From positions 57,300,487 to 57,364,486 of the forward strand of contig OZ021727.1 in the NCBI GenBank assembly GCA_963978545.1: DNA of 64,000 bases, written 5' to 3'. The DNA comes from Linyphia triangularis. Taxonomy: Eukaryota; Arthropoda; Arachnida; Araneae; Linyphiidae. This document shows, in pieces, positions 1 to 12,656 of this stretch (positions are counted from its first letter, which is position 1; each line of letters begins with the position of its first letter). The translations under genes and the position numbers were made by a program. The notes beneath the pieces were generated by a model. That model was not told the DNA's origin. It worked only from the letters and a program-made list of their open reading frames with translations, and made no database searches.

Positions 1-969
1 AAACCAATATTGAACTGTGAATTTTGCAACACGAAAGTTTTGGAAATTACGCATCAAATTCGTTGTCTATGTCTGTCTATCTGTGGGTCTATAGAAAGTT
101 ACTTAAAATTGGAGAAGAGCTCTGAAATTTTTATCATAAGTAGTTTTGGCTTTATAATTGTACCTATGGCAAACAGAACGTTAAAATTTTAATTAGTTCT
201 ACATGGAATCATTTTTTTTTGCAAAGTCGACTGTAAATACAGATACAGCTATGAAATTCTCAACAAAAGTAGTTTTAGCCTTTCTAATTGTAGTTTCGAA
301 AAACAGAATTTCAAAATCTTGACTAGTTTTTTTAATTAATTACCAAATATTTTAGAAAACGATTTCTAATAGAGCTACAGCTATGAAATTTTCAACAAAA
401 GTGGTTTTGGCCTTCTAATATTACCTTTGGAAAACAGAATTTTAAATTTTTATTTAGTTTTTTTTTAAATTAATTAACACTTATTTTACAAAACGATTTC
501 TAATAGGACAACAGATCTGAAATTTTCAACATAAGTAGTTTTGGCCTTCTAATTGCACTTTTGAAAAACAGAATTAAAAAAAAAATGACTTTTTTTAATT
601 AATTTTTTTAATTAATTGATAAATATTTTACAAAACGATTTTTAACAGGGCTACAGCTCTGAAATGTTCAACGTAAGTAGTTTTGGCCTTCTAATTGGAC
701 TTTTGCCAAACGGAATTATAAAATTTTGATGGCTTTTTTTAACAAACAAATATTTTTAAAACCGATTTCTAATTGGGCTACAGTTCTGAAATTTTCAAAA
801 GTAGTTTTGGCCTTCTAATTGAACTTTTGACAAAAAGAATGTTAAAATTTTAATTTGTTTTTAATTATTTTTATTAATATTTTCACAAAAAGAGACTTCT
901 AATAGGCCTACAGCTCTGAAAGTTTCAACATAAGTAATGTTGGCCTTCTAATTTTGTTTTTGACAAACA
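1..969. repeat. Divergent ~130-bp tandem array (Helitron-like element, first copy)
   Basis: About seven degenerate units of 124-143 bp run head to tail. Each carries the words 'ctctgaaattttcaac', 'tagttttggccttctaattg' and 'acaaaacgatttctaata'; the second word begins near 141, 270, 402, 536, 679, 803 and 936. The array opens with a 'gtctgtctatctgtgggtct' head that recurs at about 1390, so the window starts close to this element's 5' end. Between units lie T-rich tracts with 'ttaattaatt' words. The only open frame is short and not protein-like. I see an internal minisatellite of a non-coding mobile element. Confidence 0.75.
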
Positions 970-1373
970 CTGATTAAAATATTCTTAAAAGGGTGTTGTA
1001 TTATTGTATTAAAGAGGAAATTTTTTTTCTCGGCAGGAGAAGGTTTCTAATATTAAGGCTTTAAGTAGTAATTAGTTTTTAGTGAGTGAAGAGAGCTTAC
1101 GCTTACACAGCAAGGATCCTTTCAGCGAGCGAAGCGGGCCCATGCTTGCATAGCAATGAACATTTCAACGAGTGAAGTAAGCCTGAGCTTATTATGAATT
1201 TTTCAGCGAGCGAAGCAAGTTTGGTCTTGCATGACAATGAACCTTCCTGTGAGCGAAGCGCCAAAAATTGAGACCTATACACCAATGACGGATCTCCGCA
1301 ATGAGGGGCCATGCATCTAGCTAAGAAATTGCACATGGTAAAATTTCGTTGAAAAGCATGAGTATTCAGCTAG
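970..1373 (+). mobile_element. Helitron-like 3' region, tail 1 ending CTAG
   Basis: After the 130-bp array comes a second array of ~40-bp units built on 'cagcgagcgaagc', near 1120, 1163, 1200 and 1243. A conserved tail follows: 'gcacatggtaaaatttcgtt', then 'agtattcag' and CTAG at 1370-1373 followed by T. The same tail recurs at 2137-2178 and 2484-2524. Ending in CTAG before T fits the CTRR-T 3' end of Helitrons. The 3' hairpin is weak (TTCG-loop-CGAA in tail 3), and no Rep/helicase frame is present, so the superfamily call is tentative. Confidence 0.45.
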
Positions 1374-2178
1374 TATATAATAAAACAAGCTGCCTGTCTG
1401 TCTGTGGATCTATAGAAAGCTGCTTAAAATTGGAGTAGAGCTCTGAAATTTTCAACATAGGTTGCTTTGGCCTTCTAATTGTACATATGACAACCAACCA
1501 GAATGTTAAAATTTTAATTCTTTTTTAATTAAATTTTTTTTTTTTTTTAAAGAAGTGACTTAAATTAGAGATACAGCTCTGAAATTTTCCACATAAGTAG
1601 TTTTAGCCTTCTAATTGTAAGTTTAAAAACTAAGTAATTTTTTTTTAACTAACAAATATTTTACAAAACGATTTCTAATGGGGCTACAGCTCTGAAATTT
1701 TCAACATAAGTAGTTTTGGTCTTTAATAGGACTTTTAAAAAAACGAATTTTTTAATTTTATTAGCTTTATTAATGAATTTTTTTTAATTAACAAATACTT
1801 TACAAAACGATTTCTAATTGAGCTAGAGTTAAGAAATTTTAAACAAAAGTAGTTTTGGCCTTCTAATTGAACTTTTGACAAAATGAATGTTGCAATTTTT
1901 ATTTGTTTTTTTAATTAGTATTTTCACAAAAAGTGACTTCTAATAGGTTTAGAGCTCTGAAAGTTTCAACATAAGTACTTTTGACCTTGTAATTTTGCTT
2001 TTTAAAAATAAATGTTAAAATATTCTTAAAGGAGTGTTCTACTATTGTATTAACAGGGAATTCTTATTTTTGTTTCTCGCCAGGCTACCCACGTAAGGTT
2101 TATTGCTGTAGGGCCACGCAGCTAGCTAAAAAATTGCACATGGTAACATTTCATAGGGAAGCACGAGTAATCAGCTAG
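1374..2178 (+). mobile_element. Second Helitron-like copy, complete but non-coding
   Basis: It begins directly after the CTAG of the previous copy with an A/T stretch and the head 'ctgtctgtctgtggatct'. Five ~130-bp units follow (key words near 1456, 1591, 1712, 1848, 1977), then 'tttctcgccagg' and the same 'cacatggtaacattt...agcacgagtaatcag' tail, with CTAG at 2175-2178. Unlike copy 1 it lacks the 40-bp 'gcgagcgaagc' array between body and tail, so the array is either gained or lost. Head-to-tail arrangement without intervening host DNA is visible. Confidence 0.5.
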
Positions 2179-2524
2179 TACGTATATATTTTACGTAGCA
2201 ATATGTTTTCAGTGTGTAAAGCGAGCTTATGCTTACGCAGCAATGAATCTTTCAGCAAGCGAAGCGAGCCCATTCTTGCATAGCAATGAATCTTGCATAG
2301 CAATGAATCTTGCAACAAGTTAAGTAAGCCTGTGCTTAAGTGTCAATGAACTTTTCAGCGAGCAAAGCAAGCTTGGTATTGCGTAGCAATGAATTTTCCT
2401 GCAAGCGCAGGGCTTAAGCTCTGCCCTATACATCAATGACGGATTTCCGCAACGCAGGACCACGCAGCTAGCTAAAAAATTGCACATGGTAACATTTCGT
2501 AGCGAAGCACGGGTATTCGGCTAG
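2179..2524 (+). mobile_element. Third Helitron-like tail fragment with 40-bp array
   Basis: This 5'-truncated copy carries only the ~40-55-bp array ('cagcaagcgaagcgagccc', 'cagcgagcaaagcaagcttg', with 'tagcaatgaat' between units) and the terminal 'cgtagcgaagcacgggtatt' tail ending CTAG at 2521-2524. It is the best preserved of the three tails. One array subunit, 'cttgcatagcaatgaat', is itself duplicated near 2275-2310. Confidence 0.5.
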
Positions 2525-2644
2525 TATGTATATATATTTTAGCATCGTGGACAATCATTGGGGTTTGTTTTCTTTCCTCTTCATGTATATATTCTTTCTT
2601 AATTACCTTCCATTTTAAAACGCTTTCAGGGTAAAATGGGACTT

Positions 2645-3024
2645 GCCTTTTAAGACAATTGTTGTATGTCCCATAACAGGAAAAGAGTTTTGTCTTGACA
2701 TTGCAGCTGATTGTACGTATGTGTGTATGTGTATATATACATAATACAAACAAAACGAAATGAAAAACGGTAGAAATTTGGAATTTCGTCAGGGGGTTAG
2801 CCCAAACTTCCAAAACCGTTTACATCAAAGGGCTTTTTCTGGTGACATTCTTTCGAATGTCCCAGCCCAAAAAGCTCAAGAAAAGAAAGAAAGAAGAAAA
2901 ACAAGAAAAATGCAAAAAACTTTTAAACCGAAATGCAAGAAACAGGAAAAATCTGTTTTTCATTTAATTTTGTATGTTTTTTTATTATATGCAACATTTT
3001 ACCTAGCAGTTAATGCACTGGCAC

Positions 3025-3082
<58 letters not shown>

Positions 3083-3170
3083 ACATACATACACACACAC
3101 ACAATTAGTCGCAATATCAAGACAAAACGCCTTTTCTGTAATGGGACATACAACATCAGCCTTAAAAAGG
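2645..3170. mobile_element. Inverted-repeat element with TA/AC microsatellite core
   Basis: Left arm (about 2650-2735: 'gttgtatgtcccataacagg', 'gttttgtcttgacattgcag') is an inverted, slightly diverged match of the right arm (about 3090-3165, read on the minus strand: 'gttgtatgtcccattacag', 'gttttgtcttgatattgc'). Each arm is 70-85 bp and ends internally in a TG/TA or AC/TA run. The core holds an A-rich stretch, two 'agaaaagaaagaaagaag' purine words and a (TA)n tract at about 3027-3082. It looks like a small foldback or MITE-type element. I see no clear target-site duplication. Confidence 0.55.
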
Positions 3171-3190
3171 AAGGAATATATATAATTTAA

Positions 3191-5018
3191 TTACTTTTCA
3201 AATTATTCTCTACAGAATTGAAAATAAAAGAAGAGAATATTATTCTGCTACTTGAAATTTATGTTTATCATTTGCCTTTAAATAAAACAAATAAGAAAAT
3301 TTAAATAAAATATCTGACACCAATTCGAAATGGCAAAGAAGTCAATCCTAATGCAGTTTCTTGAATTTTTTGCCACTAACTGTGGAACCATCAAAAATCA
3401 AAGGATACCAATGAAAATAACTACCGCAAATGACGGTATTACAATTGATGAAATCAATATAATAGTTTCTGAATTTTGCTATATATTAAAATAAAAAGGT
3501 AGATCTAAAGGCATGAATTAGAAAAAGCACATCCATATTCCCATAAAAAAAGTTAATTTATTTTGATTTGATGTTTAGTTGTTTCAAAAGTTGTGTTCAT
3601 TTTGAAATTTAACAAAGGAAATATTTTATGAATAATCAGACAAAACTTTGCAATTGTAATAAATTTTGCATGTGAAATGAGGTTGATTTATGGGATTATA
3701 ATTATTTTTTTTAATAAGTTAATTGAATATCATGTTTGGTAAACAAAATATTAAGTGTAATCATCAAAAGACATGAGTGCATAGAAACAAAATCTTATTT
3801 TCTATTAAGTTTGAAGCAAAACAGCAAAGTATTTTTGCTTTAAGTGTATGTTTATACTTTATATTTAAATGTAAAATTATTCAGAGCAACCATTTTAGAC
3901 ACCCTGAAAGAACAGTTCATTGATGTATATAATTATTCACTATATAATACAAATTAATAATGCTTAAAAAATTATGAATTAACCTGAATAATTTATGACA
4001 CAATAATGAAATATCCAATGTATAATGTAAATGGTATGTATTCACGATTTCAGGAACATTAAAGTGTGAAAATGAATAAATACACAAAATATTTTATTGA
4101 AAAACTTGCAGCCATTTATGAATGCCCTAGATCTTCAATTTTAGTATATTTGCATTTTAGTACAGTACATTTGTTTTGAGAACAGATAGATGCCTTAATA
4201 ATTTTGTAAGTAAAAATTAAAGAAAAGAAGAAAAGAAGAAAAAAAAAATTCACCTGTGGCATGTACATCTTAAAAAGTGGCATTCACAATAAAAAAAAAT
4301 GTGTTACTCTAGATTACAGATTTAGGCTTTATTTTTTTATATATGTACACTTAAGTTCTACTGAAAACTATTGCTGTCATATACACTCAAAACTGTTTTA
4401 TAAATTAATCCATGTCACTAACAAACTCCAAGACATACTTACAGCTAGGCATTTGTTCAAACATGAAAATATCTTAAAACAGGTGTTAATTAAGTTTTAA
4501 AAGTTACGGAAAAATCTCTTTATTTTTGGAGAAAAACTATATACTGCATTGATCCTTCATAAACTTTTAACCAACTGGGAAGAATAGTACTTCATGAATA
4601 TTGAAGATGCTATATTTATATGTTGATTCAGTATAGTAGGTACAAATTTTCATCCATTAATTTTCTATAAGTATTTGTTGTTTATTCTTAAAATCAATTT
4701 TAAACACAGATACATATTCCAATCAAGCATTTCAAATTAAAGTTGAACAAACTTTAACACAATTTATAAATAACAAGTTAAAAATTTAGTTTTCTTGTTG
4801 ATTTCTCATATCCTTTCCATTTTGCTGTAAGAATTTAAATAATTTCCTTTGGGGCAATTTTACCCTTATAATTTTCATTGAATTTTCTTTAAATTTAAGA
4901 AAAAGCAATGGTAAAATTCACTTATATGCTTGAACCTCAAATGAACCACAGTGCGTTTTAATAGAAAAAAAAAATAGTTTTACAGCTGGACTTCTTTCTT
5001 CACTGACATTAATTATTT

Positions 5019-5065
<47 letters not shown>

Positions 5066-8000
5066 CACAAATTCTTAAGTTCTTTTAAATTGGGTTAGCT
5101 CCAAAAAAAGTACATAATGGGATAGGATAATATTAAATAATTAAAATTTATTATATATATATACATACTTAACACAACTAGGATAAATTGACTTGCAACA
5201 CTATTACTTTTAAATTTTATCACCACGTTTTACAATAAATGTCAAACGTTCCTCGCGTCGACACATTTCTTGTATTTTTTTCTAGAGATCCCAAAAACCA
5301 AAAAAAAGTAATTTCAGCTCTGCTCAAAATAGATTAATGTTACATGTAAGTGCAGTGCATTGGCTTAATTTTTGAAGTCCAATGCATCTAAGAATATTTA
5401 GCTTTTCTGTTCATTGTTGATTGATAACATTTTATTTTTAAAGTGACTGTTCAAGATATTTAATTCCATAAGTGTTAATGAAAAAAGTTTGTAATAGAAA
5501 CTCAAAACTAAAGGAATTTTAATATTTTTAGTATTATTTTCAAACATTCAGAGAAAGATTCAAATTCTGCCTTCTAATCCTTTACCTATATAGCAAGGTA
5601 AAGAAATTTTTTGTATATCCAATGGACTAAATGAATAATAGAGAACAAAAGCATTTTGTTATGTATAATTTTATTTAAAAAAAAACTATTTGGTATAAAA
5701 TAATGCCAAGGAGAGGTAGCGATAAAATCCAGTATAATTACATTTTAAAAACTTTAACGTGTGAAAGCAAAAATATTCTACAATACACTCATATAATAGA
5801 AATGAATCAGCAACTAAAAAATTAAAGCAAATAATAATTTTAAAAAAAGCAAACAAACATATGGTAAAATCTAAAATCAAAATGTTTAAATAAACTTTCG
5901 TTAAAAGTAACAACATTAACTGACCCAATGAATTTTATACTGCTATTATAATGAAGGAGAAATAGATACTACATAAAAAAAATGCCAGAATAAAAATGGA
6001 GATGGTTAGATTTTGACAAAATGTGAGGCTAATGACAAAATCTGTGATGTTTAAATAGGGGTGAACAGAAATAAATTAAAAACTAATTACACTAAAATTT
6101 ACGAAATAAATTTAATCTTGCAAGTTTATGTACAGTTGATAGAGGATTTAAATTAGCCTGAAATTATTATTTTTATTGGATATTGAACTGTGTTGAAGCA
6201 AATTTAATTAATATGTTTTGACATTTTAGTTAAATTTCAATCATTTGTTTCTTTTAACAATAACAAAACAGAAAAGATATATAGTAATTGATATCAAGTA
6301 ATTTTTGAATAATTACATTTTAATGAATTTTTTAAGCAAATATTCTATTTCTTACAGAAGATAAATTGAAAAATCAAGATGATATGAATGTTAAAATTAC
6401 ATATAATGCAAAATTTATTTTAAAAAATCATTTAATAATAAGGAATTTATGAATAAAAATAAAAACGGTAAAAACATTTGAAGGAATACTAAATGAAACC
6501 TTCTTTAAACTAACTTTTATAAGATACTCAGGATTACAAAACGAAAAAAAAAAAAAAAAAAATTGATAAATTTTGAAATAACCAAGACTTCCTGCCATTC
6601 TATAATATTTGAGAAACATCTTACCAGTTACTTCAAATTGAATCAGTTGTATTTATAGAAGAATGCACTGGATATACCTAGAATGAAAATGAATAGTTAG
6701 TATTTCAAAAATATAATATAACTAAATACAAGGGAAAATATTTAAATGAACAAAGTAAAACAAAACCTTGATGCACCAAATCCATTACCACTAATATACT
6801 TTATTCAATTGTTTTTCAACGTTTAATCAAACATTTCGATTTTAGATCATGCCAATTTTTACTTGTGTGTCAATAGATGTGATGACATCTAAACTTTGGT
6901 TTATCAGAAGTATATTTCATAAGGATTATGTTGATCAGGATTTGCTTCAGATTTCCTGACCTCTTAAAAAAATCATAATTCTAAGTTTTGTTGATTTATA
7001 GTGCTATTATCTATCAGGTAATTGAAAAAAATTTATTAGATAATAGGATGTTTTACTTTTTGAATGGTCAGTGTTTTTTTACGTGTTGTATGTTTATTAT
7101 ATTAGTATTTTAGATGGTGAAGATTGTCAGTCGGAGTGAATGGGGACAATTTTCTCCCAAGCTAGGCACTTTTTTGACAACCAATTGCCACGACTGATCA
7201 TTGTATTTATTATAATTTTGATTATTGATTTGTTAAGATACTAGTGTTTCTCTTTGGATATTAATGTGATCATAACAAATTAGAGAATTATATAACAAAT
7301 ATAAAAGAAACTGTTAATATATCATAAAATATATTCAAAATATAAAATAAGCACACAAAAACGTTTGATTTTTCAAATTCCATTTTTATTGAAAAATTTT
7401 CAATTTTGAGACTTTAAGTATTTCCCACCCCAGCGTTTTAAGAGAAAGTTAACGCATTTTTAAAAGCAGTATAAATAATGAGGCATAAAATTATTTAAAT
7501 TTTTTGGTCTAAAGTCAATTTATATTTAGAAAAATATCAAAATATTCATATCAACATCATAAATTTTTAACGTTTTCTTGCTAATTTTTTGAAATACGAG
7601 AGCATCTAATTATATAAGTGAAGAATGAAATAAAAAATATGAACAGTTTATTTTCATTACCTAACAAAGGAAATATGAAATTTTCAGTAAAGCAAAATAA
7701 AATCACTCAATGAAATTCAAATCAATTAACTAAATTTAAAATTTATTCATTCTAATTAATAAGTAAAAAATTCACCCTCCAATAACTTTCTATGGTTATA
7801 AGTAGTCAATCGTCTACATTACTTGTAATCACTAAACTTTCTGAAAGCAATAATATTACGAAGGTCGGAAGAGAAGCATGTAAATCGGGTGCAGTGGAGT
7901 AAGAATTTTGAGTCAAAATTCAAGGGCAGCTTTGGTATTGAGTAACCAAAGGTGAGGTCGAAAAGAGCTTAAAAATAGAATTGTGAGTAAATATTTTAAT

Positions 8001-8926
8001 TTGATAATTTATACTTTTCTATCTTAAATTTTTTCCAACTTATACATATCGTAAATCTTGTCCATTAGAGGTCATCAAAGAAACTTCATATCACTATAAT
8101 GAGGTATAATAGTTAAATTACCTTCGATGGCAAATATATTAGAGTAGGTAGGCAGCAAACGTTTTCTTTTGTCGTTAAATATTTTTAGCAAATATGCAAA
8201 AGGAAATATTATTTGAGTATTAATTTTAGATTTAAATTGATCAGAGGTGTGAATAGTAGTGTAAAATACTTAGGAATATTTATATTTAAAAATCAATATC
8301 CTGGGTATATACTCAAGCATTTACTCACATTGGGTATTTATAACTTTTTTAAGGTTTAGCTGCTTATTAACTCCTTTTTTAAGAGCATATTTATAACATT
8401 TACTGTCTGAACTGAATAGTATCAGAGATCGAAATGAAAGAATTTTTCTCTTTTTATAATTATATCTATCAGAATTTATCACTGTTCTTCAAAAAGAAGT
8501 TTTTAATTTTTTATTTCAGACATATGTTCTGCTTACCTGGAAGATATCGAGGAATAAACAGATACAAGTATATAACTGTCAATTTCATTTTTTGGCATTT
8601 TTATATGGATGCTTACAAATGGGCTTCTGTTCCTTTACTGTACAAATATTGCCGATAGGTAATACAGTTTGGAATGATACATCAAAACCTTGTTCGGAAC
8701 ACTGTACTGTCATAGCACTAAGTCTTTTTGGCTAATATTTGACCTATGATACGGTAGTTCAAAAGGACCCCCTCTCTCTCCCAAAAAACCCCTGTATTTC
8801 CAAACTACCTACCAGCTTTAGAAATATACCCGCCTTGCGAGTAATTATCCAGCAATTGTCAAGGCTGTAGCAGATATATGTTGCTCTAAGAAAAACAAGT
8901 TTGGCAAGTGCTTAACAAATTATTAA
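3191..8926. other. AT-rich intergenic DNA upstream of exd
   Basis: No convincing gene, exon or RNA. Open frames are short and made of Phe/Leu/Ile/Lys codons, as expected from base composition. A (TA)n tract lies at about 5022-5061 and an A run at 6543-6561. Nothing here resembles a TALE-homeobox exon. Confidence 0.6.
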
Positions 8927-9399
8927 TCAATTATGTAAATGCTGTGATATCAGAAACAATTAATTGTTTTAAACTTTTAATGATTAAAAAAATTTATAAT
9001 TAATTTTTTTTTAAAGTTTTAATATCTTTAAATAATTTTTAATATTTTTTAATAACTTTATCCTAAAGTTTAAAATATCTTTAGGGTCAGAATTTTTTTT
9101 ATTGCAATTTCAGAGTCGGTCGAGTTACAGGAAACAAACCATTTTTTTTGGCCTAAGGTGACAGGGTTTGTACTCAATCTATGGTAGTATCAATTATGTA
9201 AATGCTGTGATATCAGAAATAATTAATTGTTTTAAACTTTTAATGATTAAAAAAATATATAATTACATTTTTTAAAAAGTTTTCAAATATCTTTAGGGTC
9301 GGAATTTTTTTTATTGCAATTTCAGAGTCGGTCGAGTTACAGGAAACAAACCATTTCTTTTGGCCTAAGGTGACAGGGTTCGTACTCAATCTATGGTAG
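8927..9399. repeat. Two-copy direct tandem duplication, period 263 bp
   Basis: Copy 1 begins at 8927 and copy 2 at 9190 with the same 'tcaattatgtaaatgctgtg'. Both run through 'attgcaatttcagagtcggt', 'cgagttacaggaaacaaacc' and 'ggcctaaggtgacagggtt' to 'ctcaatctatggtag'. Copy 2 is about 50 bp shorter because part of an AT-rich stretch is missing. Apart from that indel only a few substitutions separate them, so the event is fairly recent. Confidence 0.85.
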
Positions 9400-11672
9400 T
9401 AAAATTCAGGAGTTACTAGGGAGTTTTTCAGGAGCTAAGTACAGGAGTTAACGGGAAAATATTACATGCCTTATAATATAGTTTTGCCTTTACGTGCCTA
9501 GTTGTCGAGAATCGTGGCGCATTCTGGGACTGTCTAAAAGTTTTTCCTTGCAGCTATAGTGACGAAGTGCATGCAATTCAGCCATAATTATACCAATAAT
9601 CAATACCATAATCTACATCCAAGGTTGTCTGTGTCATCATAACTGTTGGGTATCTCACAAAATTGAACGTTAGTTTTCATGACTGGAGTGCTCAAAATCA
9701 AGATGAAACGGGAGATTGCATTTGCATCACATATGTGACGAAGAATTCAAGTTGAATTAACGGAGACAATTAATAAGAGGACAAAGACATAATGCTGAAT
9801 TAGTAAATTGGATTTGATGTTGATAAAATAAAATTGTCTGTTTACTAAACTTGAAACAATTTTATCAGATAATTAGAACAACAAAATACCTTAATGTATA
9901 ACTTATGGAAAAATCTTTCAACTATAATCCAGGTATGTGTATACAGACATTCTGAAGAACAACTGGTAGAAGCTATGTATTCCATCTTATAAATTACATT
10001 TGTTTGAATTTCAAATAAATGTAATTTGTAAGATCAAAGTAAAGTTTTTTCTGAGTATTTCAAATAGCCTACTATGTTCAAAACCAGTTAAGAAACAAAG
10101 AATTAAAAAGATAGAAACTCTCATTGTAAGGTTTTCATATTTAAATAAATATCAATGATAAATGGTTTCCAACCTGATCTTACGTGACAGCATTGAGAAT
10201 GTCAGTTGTACTTCCAACTTTTTTAATTTATGGAGTTTTTAAAAGCTACCAATTTTGTGGTCCTTCCAACTCTTACCGTTAGAACCAAAATGCAAAATTT
10301 TACCCTCTGCAATCCCTAATTGCCATCTATGAGGGTGGCAAGTGAAGGTTGCCAAACAGTACTTTCTCACAGGTGAAAGATTTAACTTACACCGTCCCTT
10401 TCGAAATTCCATTACCTACGTTTGGAATTACTATTTGTGATTCAAATTTTATCAATAGAATTTCCTTACTTTTAAATTTTATACTATACTACTACTTGTG
10501 TAAATGCTGAATGGACATTTGATATAATTTTTCCTTTTATTTAGTACCTAAGAATTTGGATTATATGACAAAGAATATTACTGTTAACTTTGAAGTTGTT
10601 TTGCATTTATCAGTGAAGTATTTAATCATAAGTCAACAATTTTTGTATGTTTATTAATAAATGCATAAATGCTTAAATCACTGGTATAAATACTTGTCTG
10701 ACTATAGCACTGATATAAATGTTTGAGAAGAGATATTTGATGAAATATTTTTATTAATCCCCACAAACTTGGATTACATATTGATCTGAGAGGCAACTGC
10801 AAATATAGGCCGTCATCTAACCTCATTCAGAAAAATTCATAGAATTTAGAGAAATACTAGTAGATTATGAATATACTGAAATGTCAGTGCCAAATGGTCA
10901 AAACTGTTCAAAAATCGAATTTGAATAAATTAAACTAAATGCAATAGCCAAATTTGTCAAATGAATACCCTTTTTTGTCTTTAGCAACAACTGTATTTTT
11001 CTTTAAGAATATTGAACCGCGACACACAGGTGGTTAGGATTTTTATACAAGTTTCTCACTATGTTAATGCATTGTATAACCTAAAATGCTTACATCCTAA
11101 AGTGACTACATTAAGTTGGGACTATTATTTTTTATGAATAACAACCACAATATAAGTATAAAATACACAAGTATCTGAAAAATAAAAATGTAGGATTTCA
11201 TAAATCACTCTCTTCAAAAAGCATAGTCACATGAAAAATGGAATGTTTTTATTTTTATTGAGACTTGAATGTCAATTCAGTTGCGATGTGGAAAAATAAA
11301 AGCATTGCAGAATAATGCTTACAATTTTATAGTAACTTCTGAAATTTTAGTCGCATATAGATCATAATGTGCATGTTTACAGAGTGTGTGGAAGTTATGA
11401 TGTGGAATTGTGATGGAAGTTATATAGGTTGGTTGTATTATAGAGATTTTCTGGCACAAGAGCTGTATGAAAGCTATCTACTCCTTAACATCTTATTAGA
11501 TCAATGCCAATAGTTATATAGGGTTCTATTCGACATTGGTTGCTACATGTAGGTTGTAAAATACCAAAGATGAAAAAATAATCTTCAAATTCACAGCACT
11601 CAAAATTTGACATTATTTTAATAATGGATGAGAAGAATTTTAAATTAGCCTCAATGATAAAAAAAATTGCCA
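9400..11672. other. AT-rich intergenic DNA
   Basis: No supported gene. Slightly GC-richer patches occur near 9490-9600 and 10240-10440. The open frames are short, without recognisable motifs. Confidence 0.5.
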
Positions 11673-12656
11673 ATTCCTTCCAAAGTTACGAATTTTTTAA
11701 ATTTTGAAAAATTCACAAATGTTGCATAGTTTCCCAATCTTTAAATGGCCGTAACTTTGGAACTATTTTAATTAAAGGGTTGGTATTTGTGTCATTTTGT
11801 CGAGTTTTTTTCTGTCTTTCATTGAATATATAACATGATCAACTTATTTGAAATAATATATTTTTTTTTGTAAATTTGTCTTATGCATTTTTCAAAAACT
11901 TTAAAACAGAATTTTTAATTTTTTCGAAGAAAACATATTATATTTGGCCCATATCTTAGGAATATTTTCACCAAATTTCATAGTGGTACTCTTATGTTAT
12001 CATAAACAAAACAAAATTACATATGTATGAAGGTTTGCGTATTTTTTTTTATAAAAACCATATTATGTGATGTTAAAAAGTAATTTGATTATAAATTCAT
12101 GTCTAAAATAATAATATTTTCCATTTATGCAAGTTAAGCTTACTTACCAAACAAAATATTAGTGTTGATTTTGTTATATTTTATTTATTTATTTAAACTA
12201 ACCACTTTATAGCAACATTTTTTCCAAACTGTTACACTATTTTTATAACTATTGTACGGTAATAAAAATATCTGTTCTATATGTTTGTAAATTCTGTAAA
12301 ACTCTTGCACATTAAAATTTAGACTTAATGGTTATGATAGATAAACAATATAAGGTGGTGAACTTCAAAAATAAACTGTTTACTTACATTATAATGCTAA
12401 ATGTTTGCTAAGTTAAACTCTCACATTCCTGCAATGAAGTAGCCATCTTAAAATAGTATATTTTTTTCTGAGGTAACATTTTTGTAGCTCTTATCATCTC
12501 CTGTTTTGGGACTTTGCATGTTCTAATAGGATTCAATTTACACAAAATAAAGTTTTTTGGAACTGTCAAAATGTCTGCTTTTCCTGAATATGTGAATGAT
12601 ATTGATGGTCCTTTTGGATGAAGGAAAGAAATTTTAACCTCTTCTTTAACTTGATC

